Shown here in pieces: positions 34,020 through 42,631 of a stretch of 64,000 nt of DNA. Each line of letters opens with the position of its first letter. Within the stretch, counting starts at the first letter, position 1. Source of the stretch: JBJXHN01 sp046233135 (GTDB lineage: Bacteria; Pseudomonadota; Alphaproteobacteria; Rhodospirillales; Rhodospirillaceae); assembly GCA_046233135.1 (NCBI GenBank), contig JBJXHN010000004.1:372001-436000 (forward strand), in the 5' to 3' direction. Below the pieces are notes generated by a model. It did no database searches and had not been told where the DNA came from. It saw only the letters and a program-made list of their open reading frames with translations. A program made the position numbers and the translations under genes.

Positions 34020-36107
34020 TCATCCTTCCCGGTCCCCCGCCGTCTGGTCGGAGGGCGAGGCCAGGGGCTGGGGCCGGTGCAGTCCGCTCAGTTCGGCCGG
34101 TGCGCGCAGATCCTCCGGCCCCCACCAGAACGTATCGGGGTGGTAAAGGCCGAAATGGGCGCCCGGGTCCCAATTCCAGATGCCCTGTTCGGGGACGTTC
34201 TTCAGACCGTTGCGTACCACCACCGGCTGGGGCACGCCGGCGATCAGGCCGATGGTGAACTGGTTGTCGGCGTTCAGCCACAGGATCTCCTTCCACAGCG
34301 CCCGCTTTTCTGCGGTGGTGGTGGCCACTTCCCAGCGGTCGCGCAGGGCCATCAGCCGTTCGGGCACATCCATGTCCACGGCTTCGCCCGACGCTCCCCG
34401 GGTTTCCAGGTACTGCCCCCACCTGGGCCACTGATACTGGTTCTGATGGGTGGGGCAGAATTCCTCCGGCGGGGTGTCGGCGGTGACCAGACCGTTTTCG
34501 ACGCCCTTCCACACCGACATCACCGTATCGCCGGAGAAGATGCGGTTCTTCAGCACTTCGCGGGAGCTGGGACGGGGGTAGACCTTGATGCCGATCTTCA
34601 GCCAGGAATCATGAAGCAGTTGCAGGATGTCCGACACCTCGGTGCCTTCGCCCGGGGTTTCGATGATCAGCTCCATGGGCGTGCCGTCGGGCAGCAGGCG
34701 CAGGCCGTCCGCATTGCGTTCGGTTAGCCCCAGGCCGTCGAGCAGGGCGTTGGCCTTGGGGATGTCCAGGGTTGCCCAGGTCTCGGCGAAGCGCCGTTCG
34801 AATAGCGGACTGTCGGGCAGGGCGGTGTTGTTGGACTCTCTGCCCAGGCCATAGAAGATCACCTGGTTGATTTCATGCCGGTTGGTGGCCAGCGACAGGG
34901 CGCGGCGAAAATCGGCGCTGCGCATCAGCGGGCGCCACCGGGGATCGGTGGTGTTCAGGTTGGGATACAGCGCGTGCTGCGCCCCCGTCGCCTGGCGCCA
35001 CAGGGTGACCCGGTAGCCGTTGCGCTCTTCCGAGCGCTTCAGAAAGGTGTAGTTGTTGAAGGCCAGTCCGCGTGCCCCCAGGTCGACTTCGCCGGCCCCG
35101 GTCTTGGCGGGCAGCAGGCCCTTGTCGGCGATGGTCAGGATGACCCGGTCGAGATAGGGCAGCTGGCGCCCCTCCGGATCGATCCGATGGAAATAGGGGT
35201 TGCGTTCGAAGATGTAGCGTTCCGCCGGCCGCTCGGTGACGGGCATCCAGGGCTGAAGGGTGGGCATGTCCGGATTGTCGAACTTGTAGCCCCGGTCATG
35301 GACGTAATGCAGGGCGATCCAGTCCCGCTGGCCGGTGGTGGCCACGGTGGCGGCCAGCCTGTCCGGGTCGGCGTGGGTCTTGTGGAATTGCTTCAGGTAA
35401 TGGGCCGGCCGGTAGATCATCAGCGGCAGGGCCCCGGCCAGACCCGGCAGGAAATGGGGGTTGGGGGTCTCCCAGGTATAGCGGACGGTCAGCGGGTCGA
35501 TCACCTCGAACACCGGCGGCTTGCCGTCCACCCGCATTTCGATGGGCGCGCCGCCGGCCAGGGACAGATCGTCGTCCTGCACCACGTCTTCCCAGTAGTA
35601 GCGGAAATCCTCGGCGGTGAAGGGGGCGCCGTCGGACCACTTGTGGCCGGGCCGCAGGTGCAGGGTAAAGATGCGGCCTTCGTCCACATCCACGCCGGCC
35701 AGGATGTCGGGCACGATGTCCAGGGACCGGTTGTAGGTCACCAGCCGGGCATAGCCGTAGACCATCACCTGCCGCACGTCCTTGTCCTGGGCCATGATCA
35801 GATGCAGGTCGCCGCCGGGCAGGCCGGGGGCGATGCCCGGCGTGCCGTCGCTGCCGTCCATGGGCACCACCAGGGGTTCGGCGGGCAGGCGTTCGGCGCG
35901 GGGCGGCAGCAGGCCCTGGTCCACCAAGGGAACCAGGGCCGGCGTTTCCAGCGGGTCGGACCCGGCGGATAGGGCAGACGCGTCGGCGGATGCGGCCGAG
36001 GCCGGGACGGCTCCCGCACCGAACAGGCCGGCGACCCCGATCGCAAAGGCGAAGACCAGGGCGGGAAGCGAAGGGATGGGCAGCGGGGGGATCGGCTGGG
36101 TCCTCAT
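34020..36107 (-). CDS. Peptide ABC transporter substrate-binding protein (family 5)
   Basis: A 695-residue periplasmic binding protein. The ATG at 36107 overlaps the stop of the ATPase gene by 4 bases and opens into a long signal peptide ending near residue 40 (ASAASA). The SBP_bac_5 core is visible: VYGYARLVTYNRSLDIVPDI, HLRPGHKWSDGAPFTAEDFR, and the later RSADFRRALSLATNRHEINQ. It is larger than DppA/OppA (about 535-545). The substrate is not predictable; the operon context implies peptides. Confidence 0.88.
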   Translation of the reverse strand: MRTQPIPPLPIPSLPALVFAFAIGVAGLFGAGAVPASAASADASALSAGSDPLETPALVPLVDQGLLPPRAERLPAEPLVVPMDGSDGTPGIAPGLPGGDLHLIMAQDKDVRQVMVYGYARLVTYNRSLDIVPDILAGVDVDEGRIFTLHLRPGHKWSDGAPFTAEDFRYYWEDVVQDDDLSLAGGAPIEMRVDGKPPVFEVIDPLTVRYTWETPNPHFLPGLAGALPLMIYRPAHYLKQFHKTHADPDRLAATVATTGQRDWIALHYVHDRGYKFDNPDMPTLQPWMPVTERPAERYIFERNPYFHRIDPEGRQLPYLDRVILTIADKGLLPAKTGAGEVDLGARGLAFNNYTFLKRSEERNGYRVTLWRQATGAQHALYPNLNTTDPRWRPLMRSADFRRALSLATNRHEINQVIFYGLGRESNNTALPDSPLFERRFAETWATLDIPKANALLDGLGLTERNADGLRLLPDGTPMELIIETPGEGTEVSDILQLLHDSWLKIGIKVYPRPSSREVLKNRIFSGDTVMSVWKGVENGLVTADTPPEEFCPTHQNQYQWPRWGQYLETRGASGEAVDMDVPERLMALRDRWEVATTTAEKRALWKEILWLNADNQFTIGLIAGVPQPVVVRNGLKNVPEQGIWNWDPGAHFGLYHPDTFWWGPEDLRAPAELSGLHRPQPLASPSDQTAGDREG

Positions 36108-38005
36108 GCGGCTCTCCGTCCGTCGGAGTCGGCGGGCAACAGCACCAGATGACCATCGCCGACATCCTCGAACCGGGCGGGGGCGCCGGCGGGCAGGCGA
36201 TAGGGGGCGGGCCATTGGTCGGGCGTGCTGGCGCGGCCGTCGGCGATGGCCTGGAAGTCCAGCGGACGATCCAGCCGGGTATGGGGCACGGCGGCCAGCA
36301 GGGCCTGGGTATAGGGATGGCGGGCGTCGTGGAACAGGGCCTCGGCCGGGCCGTATTCCACCACCCGGCCGGCACACATCACCGCGATCGTGTCGCACAG
36401 ATAGCGCACCACGGCGAGGTTATGGGAGACGAACAGATAGCTCAGCCCCAGTCCCCCTTGCAGGTCCCGCAGCAGGTTGAGGATCTGCGCCTGCACCGAG
36501 ACATCCAGCGCGCTGACCGGTTCGTCGAGCAGCAGCAGTTCGGGCTTCAGGGCCAGGGCGCGGGCGATGCCGATGCGCTGGCGCTGGCCGCCGGAAAAGC
36601 TGTGGGGATAGCGGCCCAGCCAATGGGGGTCCAGCCCGACCACGCGCATCAGTTCCTTGGCCAGGGCGCGCCGGCTGTCCCGGTCGCCGTCGTTCTGCAC
36701 GTCCAGCGGCTCGGTCAGCAGGCCGAACACCGTCATGCGCGGGTCGAGCGAACTGGTGGGGTCCTGGAAGACGTATTGGATGCGCCGGCGATACAGCCGC
36801 ATCTGCTTGGTGGACAGGGCGGTCAGGTCCACCTGCCGCTGGCCGTCGTGGAACAGCACCTGGCCGCTGTCGGGGTCGAGCAGGCGCATGGCCAGCCGGG
36901 CGACGGTGGTCTTGCCGCTGCCGCTTTCGCCGACCACCCCCACCGCCCCGCCGCGCGGCAGCCGCAGCGAAATTCCCTGGACGGCGGGATGGCGGGGCTT
37001 GGCTCCGCCGAACAGGCCGCCGCCATGCCGGGCTTCGAAGGTTTTCCACAGATCCTTCAGTTCCAGCAGGGGCGGGGCTCCGGCGGCGGCGGCCATGGCG
37101 GCTTTGGCGGGGTCGGCGGTCTGCTGTATCAGGGCGGAGTTGGTCAGCGGGATTTCCCGCAGCGGCGTCAGGCGGCGCTCGACCGGGTCGTCCAGGGTGG
37201 GAACGGCGCCGAACAGGGCCTTCAGGTAGGGATGGCGGGGGGCGGTGAACAGATCCCGGGCGGTGCCCCGCTCCATCAGCCGGCCGTGGTGCACCACGGC
37301 CACGGTGTCGGCCATGTTGGCCACCACCCCCAGATCGTGGGTGATCAGCAGCATGGCCATGCCCAGCTCTTCGGACAGGCGGCGCATCAGCAGCAGGATT
37401 TGCGCCTGCACCGTCACGTCCAGGGCGGTGGTGGGTTCGTCGGCGATCAGCAGGGCGGGGCGGCAGATCAGCGCCATGGCGATCATCGCCCGCTGGCGCA
37501 GGCCGCCCGACAGTTCGAAGGGATACAGGGTGTAGGCCTTCGCCGGGTCGGGGAAGCCGACCATGGCGAACATCTCTTCCACCCGCGCCCGTTCTTCGGC
37601 TGCGGTGACGGTGCTGTGCAGGCGCAGGGCTTCGCCCACCTGGAAGCCGATGGTGTGCAGCGGCGACAGGCTGGTCATCGGGTCCTGGAAGATCATCGAG
37701 ATCCGCCCGCCGCGCAGGCTGCGGAAGGTGCGGCTGTCCGGATTCAGCGTCGCGAGATCCAGGGGGGCCTTGTCCGGCCTGACGGGATCGGCGAACAGCA
37801 CGCTGCCGCCGGTGACGCCGCCGTTGGGGGGCAGCAGGCCCATCACCGCCTGGGCGACGGTGGATTTGCCCGATCCCGATTCGCCGACCAGGGCGACGGT
37901 TTCGCCGGGGCGCACCCGCAGCGACAGGCCGGCCAGGGCATGCACCGGCCCGGCCCGGGTGGAGAAGGTGACCTGCAGATTATCCACACGCAGTAGGTCG
38001 TCCAT
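36104..38005 (-). CDS. Dual ABC ATPase of a peptide importer
   Basis: A 633-residue fusion of two peptide-type ATPases. NBD1: Walker A GESGSGKST, signature LSGGLRQRAMIA, Walker B LLIADEPTT. NBD2: GESGSGKTT, signature FSGGQRQRIGIA, Walker B LLLLDEPVS. Both have the HPYLKAL/HPYTQAL oligopeptide extension. The ATG at 38005 follows AAAGGAA; longer starts add a low-complexity leader. It is the first gene of the operon and is coupled to the binding protein. Confidence 0.92.
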   Translation of the reverse strand: MDDLLRVDNLQVTFSTRAGPVHALAGLSLRVRPGETVALVGESGSGKSTVAQAVMGLLPPNGGVTGGSVLFADPVRPDKAPLDLATLNPDSRTFRSLRGGRISMIFQDPMTSLSPLHTIGFQVGEALRLHSTVTAAEERARVEEMFAMVGFPDPAKAYTLYPFELSGGLRQRAMIAMALICRPALLIADEPTTALDVTVQAQILLLMRRLSEELGMAMLLITHDLGVVANMADTVAVVHHGRLMERGTARDLFTAPRHPYLKALFGAVPTLDDPVERRLTPLREIPLTNSALIQQTADPAKAAMAAAAGAPPLLELKDLWKTFEARHGGGLFGGAKPRHPAVQGISLRLPRGGAVGVVGESGSGKTTVARLAMRLLDPDSGQVLFHDGQRQVDLTALSTKQMRLYRRRIQYVFQDPTSSLDPRMTVFGLLTEPLDVQNDGDRDSRRALAKELMRVVGLDPHWLGRYPHSFSGGQRQRIGIARALALKPELLLLDEPVSALDVSVQAQILNLLRDLQGGLGLSYLFVSHNLAVVRYLCDTIAVMCAGRVVEYGPAEALFHDARHPYTQALLAAVPHTRLDRPLDFQAIADGRASTPDQWPAPYRLPAGAPARFEDVGDGHLVLLPADSDGRRAA

Positions 38006-38207
38006 CCGCTCGCCGATTCCTTTCCGCTCCCGACCCCCGCCGGCACCCCCGGCCTTCGCCAAGGGGCGCGCCGGACCAGCCTGCGCAATTTACCGCCCGT
38101 CGTCCACGGTTCCGGGAGGCTGCCTCCAAAACTTTACAATAATGGACGGTTTTTGAAGGAGGGACCAGTTTGCCGTGGGGCAAGGGGGAAGCAGAAGGCC
38201 GCAGGAA

Positions 38208-38280
38208 GGATCAGCGCCAAGGATCAGTGCCGGGGATCAGTGCCCAGGATCAGTGCCAAGGATCAGTGCCGGGGATCAGC
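38208..38280. repeat. 13-bp tandem repeat array ending in a stop codon
   Basis: Units at 38208, 38221, 38234, 38247 and 38260 share GGATCAGTGCC (the first has C for T) with a varying final pair, and a sixth partial copy (GGATCAGC) starts at 38273. The last copy supplies the TGA stop of the minus-strand glycosyltransferase gene (38276-38278). Confidence 0.92.
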
Positions 38281-39439
38281 GGGGCGGGGGCGGATCTCCG
38301 GCCGCGAGACCGGCGATCAGGCGGGCGGTGGTTTCCGCGCCCGACAGGTCCAGCGGCAGGGCCGGCGGCAGGGGGCGGCCGGCGCGGTCGTTGATGGCCC
38401 GGGCCAGCAGGACCGGGTCGGGGGGATCGTCCACCATCGACACCAGATCCTTGTCGGCCAGCAGGCGGGCGCGATAGGGCTGCTCGCTTTCCTCGGCTTC
38501 CGAGAAGGGCACCAGCACGGCGGGGCAGCGGGCCTGCATCACGTCCATGATGGTGTTGTAGCCGGCCTGGGAGATCGACAGGGCGCAGCCCGCCAGCAGG
38601 GCCGGGAAATCGGGCCGGGCGCGTTCGACGACCACAGTTCCGGCCGGGGCGCTGCGGGCGGCCTCGGCGCACAGGGTTTCGAAGTCCTCTTGCGGTACGC
38701 CGTGGCCGACCAGCAGCCGCCAGGGCGCGTCCTTCAGCACCGTGTCGGGGCGGGCGGCCAGGGCAGCGCGGAACAGGGGCAGGCCGACCCGCCCGCCACC
38801 GGCGGATACCAGCACGGCCCCCGTGCCGTCCGGGCTGCCGCTCGTCGCCCGGCGCACCACCAGGCCGGTATAGGCCAGACGGTCGGCGACGGCGGCGGCC
38901 GGGGGCATGGTGTCTTCGAAGCGTACCAGCGTGGGATCGCCGTGCACCAGCACCCGGTCGAACAGGCGGGTGGCGATGTCGGCCATCTCCGCTTCCCGCC
39001 CGGGCTTGGACTTGCGCACCAGGATGTCGCGGACGCTGGAGATCACCCAGGCGCGGTCGGCGCGGGCCGCCTCGATCAGGGGCAGCAGCTCGAACCGGCA
39101 CTGGCGGCGGCCGAAGGGAAACATCTCCATCATCACCACCCGGGGCCGGATCTCGCGGTACAGCGCCAGCAGGCGTTCCGTCCGCGCCGCCTTGAAGGCG
39201 TCGTCCACCACGACGTCGCCTTCGGTCAGCAGCGTCTTGAAGGTGGCGTCGGCGGCGCGCATGGGCGGCAGGGTCACCACCCTGGCCCGGCCGAAGTCCG
39301 CGCCGGGCACGGGAAAGCCGCCGCTGACCACGGTCACCTCCAGCCCCGCGTCGGCCATGGCGGAGGCAACGGCGGAGGCACGCATCACATGGCCGATGCC
39401 CAGCAGGTGCTGGACGTGGAACAGGACGGCGGGGGGCAT
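38276..39439 (-). CDS. Predicted glycosyltransferase (COG4671 type)
   Basis: A 387-residue protein beginning MPPAVLFHVQHLLGIGHVMR, the N-terminal G.GH motif of MurG-like GT-B enzymes, with a C-terminal sugar-nucleotide site around LLAGCALSISQAGYNTIMDV (QxGYNT). This pattern is the predicted glycosyltransferase group COG4671. Donor and acceptor are unknown. It is last in a five-gene glycan operon; the first gene (42632) is a relative. The stop codon lies in a 13-bp repeat array. Confidence 0.8.
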   Translation of the reverse strand: MPPAVLFHVQHLLGIGHVMRASAVASAMADAGLEVTVVSGGFPVPGADFGRARVVTLPPMRAADATFKTLLTEGDVVVDDAFKAARTERLLALYREIRPRVVMMEMFPFGRRQCRFELLPLIEAARADRAWVISSVRDILVRKSKPGREAEMADIATRLFDRVLVHGDPTLVRFEDTMPPAAAVADRLAYTGLVVRRATSGSPDGTGAVLVSAGGGRVGLPLFRAALAARPDTVLKDAPWRLLVGHGVPQEDFETLCAEAARSAPAGTVVVERARPDFPALLAGCALSISQAGYNTIMDVMQARCPAVLVPFSEAEESEQPYRARLLADKDLVSMVDDPPDPVLLARAINDRAGRPLPPALPLDLSGAETTARLIAGLAAGDPPPPR

Positions 39440-39465
39440 CGGCGGATCCTTCGGTCTGGAGGGGG

Positions 39466-40086
39466 TCAGCTGCGGGCGGCGAGGGGCAGGTTGGCGGCCA
39501 CCAGACTTGGCGCGCCCGCCGCGTCCAGGCTGAACAGATGCAGGCGCTCCCAGTCCAGCCGCACGGGGGGCTTGCCCAACATGTCCCAGCCGGTGGCCCG
39601 GGCCATCAGGGCGCGGATCACCCCCTTGTGGCAGACCGCGACGGTGGGCCGCCCGGCTTCGGCGATCTCGGCCAGCAGGGGGGCCAGGCGGTGCTGCACA
39701 TCGCGCGGGCTTTCCCCGCCCGGCGGCCGGCGATCCAGGCCCCGTCCCTCGATCTCGGCCATGCCGGCGGGGTCGGCGGCGCGCAGCTCGGCCAGGGTGT
39801 GGCCGACCCAGTCGCCCAGGTCCGCTTCCATCAGCCGGGGGTCGGTCCGCGGCTCTCGGCCGCTGACCAGGCGGGCGGTTTCGGTGGCGCGGATCAGCGG
39901 GCTCGACAACAGGGTCCAGCCGGCCACGGCGGGGGGCAGGCACAGGCCGGTCAGAGCGGCCCGGCCCTCGGCGGACAGGGGGATGTCGGTCTGCCCCTGC
40001 ATGCGGCGCAATTGGTTCCACTCCGATACCCCATGGCGCAGCAGGGCCAGCGGCGTGCCCGGTGCCTCAAGGATCCCGGGGCTCAT
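39466..40086 (-). CDS. Histidine phosphatase family protein
   Basis: A 206-residue phosphoglycerate-mutase-like phosphatase. The catalytic LLRHGVSEWN (RHG with phospho-histidine), LSSPLIRATETA, MEADLGDWVG and the second histidine in VAVCHKGVIRAL are all present. The ATG at 40086 overlaps the stop of the upstream glycosyltransferase by 4 bases. Its place inside a glycosyltransferase operon suggests dephosphorylation of a sugar phosphate or glycosyl-phosphate intermediate; that is inference. Confidence 0.85.
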   Translation of the reverse strand: MSPGILEAPGTPLALLRHGVSEWNQLRRMQGQTDIPLSAEGRAALTGLCLPPAVAGWTLLSSPLIRATETARLVSGREPRTDPRLMEADLGDWVGHTLAELRAADPAGMAEIEGRGLDRRPPGGESPRDVQHRLAPLLAEIAEAGRPTVAVCHKGVIRALMARATGWDMLGKPPVRLDWERLHLFSLDAAGAPSLVAANLPLAARS

Positions 40087-41258
40087 GAGAAGGAGATCCC
40101 GGGCGGCGGACGGCCGTCGGGCCGGCCGCGTGGCGGCGCCAGGGCATCCAGGATGGTGGTCAGGGTGTAGGTGGCGGCTTCCATGCTGTGGTCCCGCTGC
40201 ACCCGCCAGGCGGCCTGGTGGCCCATGCGGTGGCGCAGGCCGGGATTGAGCAGCAGGAAGGCCACGGCCTCGGCGAAGGCGTCGGCGTCGCGGAGGGGCA
40301 CCAGCAGGCCGCTTTTCTCGTCCTCGACGATGCTGGCGACCCCGCCGGTGCGCCCGGCCACCACTGGCAGGCCGGCGGCCTGGGCTTCCAGCAGCACCAT
40401 GCCGAAGGCCTCGTTGATCGCTGGCCAGACCAGCAGGTCGCAGGCGGCATACAGCGGGATCATGCGGTTCGGCCCCAGCTCGCCCAGGTACAGCGGGCGG
40501 ATGGCGGCCAGGGCCTCTTCCACCGCCGGACGGGCGGGGCCGTCGCCGGCAACGATGACCTGGAAGTTCCGCCCCGGCACATGGCGCAGCGCCCGCCCCA
40601 GCAGGCGATAGGACGCCAGTTTGTCGCCCTCGCGCATCATCGCCGCCGCCAGCAGCCACGGCCGGCCGGGATCCAGGCCGTAGGCTTCGGCGATGGCGGC
40701 CCGCACGGCCACCGGATCGACGTCGCGGTATTCGGTGATGTCCAGGAACGGCTTCAGGCTGGTCAGCCGGTCCGGGCTGGCGAGCAGGGGGCGGACGCAG
40801 GCGGCATCCACCGGGTTCAGGCAGATCACCCGGTCCGCCTGACCCAGGGCGTCTTCCACCGCCCGGTGTCCCAGGTCCCAGGGACCGCCGGCCTGCTTGG
40901 GGGCGTGGGAGGCTTCGGCCACCACGTAGGGGATGCCGAGCGCTTTGCTGACCCGGGGACCCAGCCAGTCCGGCGCCTTGTAATACAGGTGATAGGTGAA
41001 CCACAGGGTGGGCCACTCTTCCTCGGGCCGGCCGAGCAGATGGCGGATCATGCGGTCGGCCTGCCGGAGGCCGATGGCGCGCAGGCGGGCCTGGCGCGTC
41101 GCATCCCCGGTCTTGTCCAGGCTGCGCAGGCTGGAAACCACCGCCACCTCGCGGCCGGAGCGGTTGAGCGCGGCCACCAGCATGCGGCCAAGCATGCGGT
41201 CACCGGAGGGAACGGGGTGATGGGGCGACTTCAGGGGGGCGTAAAAGGCAACACTCAT
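40083..41258 (-). CDS. Glycosyltransferase, GT4 family
   Basis: A 391-residue GT-B enzyme. N-terminal MSVAFYAPLKSPHHPVPSGD resembles retaining transferases acting on surface glycans. C-terminal donor site: VWPAINEAFGMVLLEAQAAG carries the E-x7-E motif of GT4. It ends in a Pro/Arg-rich tail. It overlaps by 4 bases both the upstream glycosyltransferase and the downstream phosphatase, so all three are translationally coupled. Confidence 0.88.
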   Translation of the reverse strand: MSVAFYAPLKSPHHPVPSGDRMLGRMLVAALNRSGREVAVVSSLRSLDKTGDATRQARLRAIGLRQADRMIRHLLGRPEEEWPTLWFTYHLYYKAPDWLGPRVSKALGIPYVVAEASHAPKQAGGPWDLGHRAVEDALGQADRVICLNPVDAACVRPLLASPDRLTSLKPFLDITEYRDVDPVAVRAAIAEAYGLDPGRPWLLAAAMMREGDKLASYRLLGRALRHVPGRNFQVIVAGDGPARPAVEEALAAIRPLYLGELGPNRMIPLYAACDLLVWPAINEAFGMVLLEAQAAGLPVVAGRTGGVASIVEDEKSGLLVPLRDADAFAEAVAFLLLNPGLRHRMGHQAAWRVQRDHSMEAATYTLTTILDALAPPRGRPDGRPPPGISFS

Positions 41259-42628
41259 GCGCCGGCCCCGCCGGAGGGGACGGGAGACGCACCGGGCGCG
41301 GGCATGTCCAGGCCGAACAGCGGGGCCAGATGGCCCAGGCAGGCGTCGTGGCTGAAATCGCTGCGGATCTTGGCCGCGCCGGCGTCGGCAAGGCGGGCGC
41401 GCAAGGCCGGGTCACCGATGACCCGGGCGAGGGCGGCCGACAGGGCCTGGGGATCGTCAGGGGGCACCAGCACGCCGTTCACTCCATCTTCGATTAGCTC
41501 GGGAATGGCGGAGACCGCGGTGGAGACACAGGCCAGCCGCTGGCTTTGCGCCTCCATCAGCACATTGGGCAGGCCGTCGCGGTCACCGTCGGCGGTGATC
41601 CGGCTGGCCAGCACGAACAGATCGGCGGCGCGCAGGGCCTCCAGCACCGCCGCTTGGGGCTGGGCGCCGCGCCAGTCGATGCGGTCGGTCAGGCCCAGGC
41701 GTCCGGTCAGGGTCTTCAGGGCGGCGCTGTCCTTGCCGCCGCCGATATGCACCAGCCGCCAGTGGCAGTCGGCGGGCAGGGCGGCCAGGGCCTCCAGCAG
41801 CACCGGATAGCCTTTTTTCTCCACCGCCCGGCCGACGGAAATCAGCGTCACCGGCCGCGCCGGGTCCCGGCCGTCGGGGGCGGGTGCCCTGGTATCGCTC
41901 TCGGCCCCACACTCCCCCCCAATCCCGGCCCCGGCCCCAAGGCCGTCGGGAAAGCGGGTCAGATCCAGGCCGTGATAGACCAGATGGACGCGGCCGGGAT
42001 CGGGGGCAAGGGCGGCCAGATGATCGCGGTTCACCGCCGTGCAGGTGGACAGCCAGTCCACATCGGCCAGTTTTTCCGCCTTCTCCCACGTCGGAATGGT
42101 CCAGATGTCCTTGGCATGGGCGGAGCCGCACAGCGGCAGGCCGCGCATCAGGGCGGCATAGCGGGCGACCGATCCGGGGGTGTGGAGGAAGTGGAAATAC
42201 AGCCGCCCCACGTCGTCGGGCAGTTCGGCGGCGAGCACCAGGGCCTGACCCCAGCGGCGGCCCCGGTTGCTGGTGGGATCCCGGCGCCAGTCGGCCAGCC
42301 ATTGGCGCAGCGCCCGGCCATAGCCCGGCAGCCGCCGGGCTTTCCACCAGCCGCGCAGCACCCGCAAGGGCTCGTGGTACAGGTATTCGGGCAGATAGCT
42401 GACCGGGGCGGTGATCTCGGCGTGGATGGGGTGGGTGGTCTTGTCGGTGGGATGGCGCAGGGAGATCAGCCGCAGGGGCAGCCCCAGCCGCTGAAGCCCC
42501 AGGATCTCCTGGGCAATGAAGGTTTCCGACAGGCGCGGATAGCCCTTCAGGACAACAGCAACGAAAGGGGGGCCAAGGGTGGGGGGGCCAGCGGTCGGGG
42601 AGGAGGAAGCAGCGGACGGCTCGGCCAT
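41255..42628 (-). CDS. Glycosyltransferase, GT4 family
   Basis: A 457-residue transferase. The start YPRLSETFIAQEILGLQRLG is characteristic of GT4 enzymes of exopolysaccharide clusters; the donor site is LISVGRAVEKKGYPVLLEAL and DRDGLPNVLMEAQSQRLACV (E-x7-E region). A Gly/Ala/Asp-rich segment (GLGAGAGIGGECGAESDT) interrupts the loop between the two domains. It lies 3 bases after the preceding glycosyltransferase gene. Confidence 0.88.
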   Translation of the reverse strand: MAEPSAASSSPTAGPPTLGPPFVAVVLKGYPRLSETFIAQEILGLQRLGLPLRLISLRHPTDKTTHPIHAEITAPVSYLPEYLYHEPLRVLRGWWKARRLPGYGRALRQWLADWRRDPTSNRGRRWGQALVLAAELPDDVGRLYFHFLHTPGSVARYAALMRGLPLCGSAHAKDIWTIPTWEKAEKLADVDWLSTCTAVNRDHLAALAPDPGRVHLVYHGLDLTRFPDGLGAGAGIGGECGAESDTRAPAPDGRDPARPVTLISVGRAVEKKGYPVLLEALAALPADCHWRLVHIGGGKDSAALKTLTGRLGLTDRIDWRGAQPQAAVLEALRAADLFVLASRITADGDRDGLPNVLMEAQSQRLACVSTAVSAIPELIEDGVNGVLVPPDDPQALSAALARVIGDPALRARLADAGAAKIRSDFSHDACLGHLAPLFGLDMPAPGASPVPSGGAGA

Positions 42629-42631
42629 GGA

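Noticed and set aside
38208..38280. 13-bp repeats considered as replication iterons or CRISPR
   Set aside because: No spacers, no DnaA boxes or rep gene, and the array overlaps a coding stop.
38170..38394. Plus-strand frame across the 13-bp array preceded by GAAGGAGGG
   Set aside because: The Shine-Dalgarno-like string is attractive, but the translation is only repeat-derived and antisense to the glycosyltransferase 3' end.
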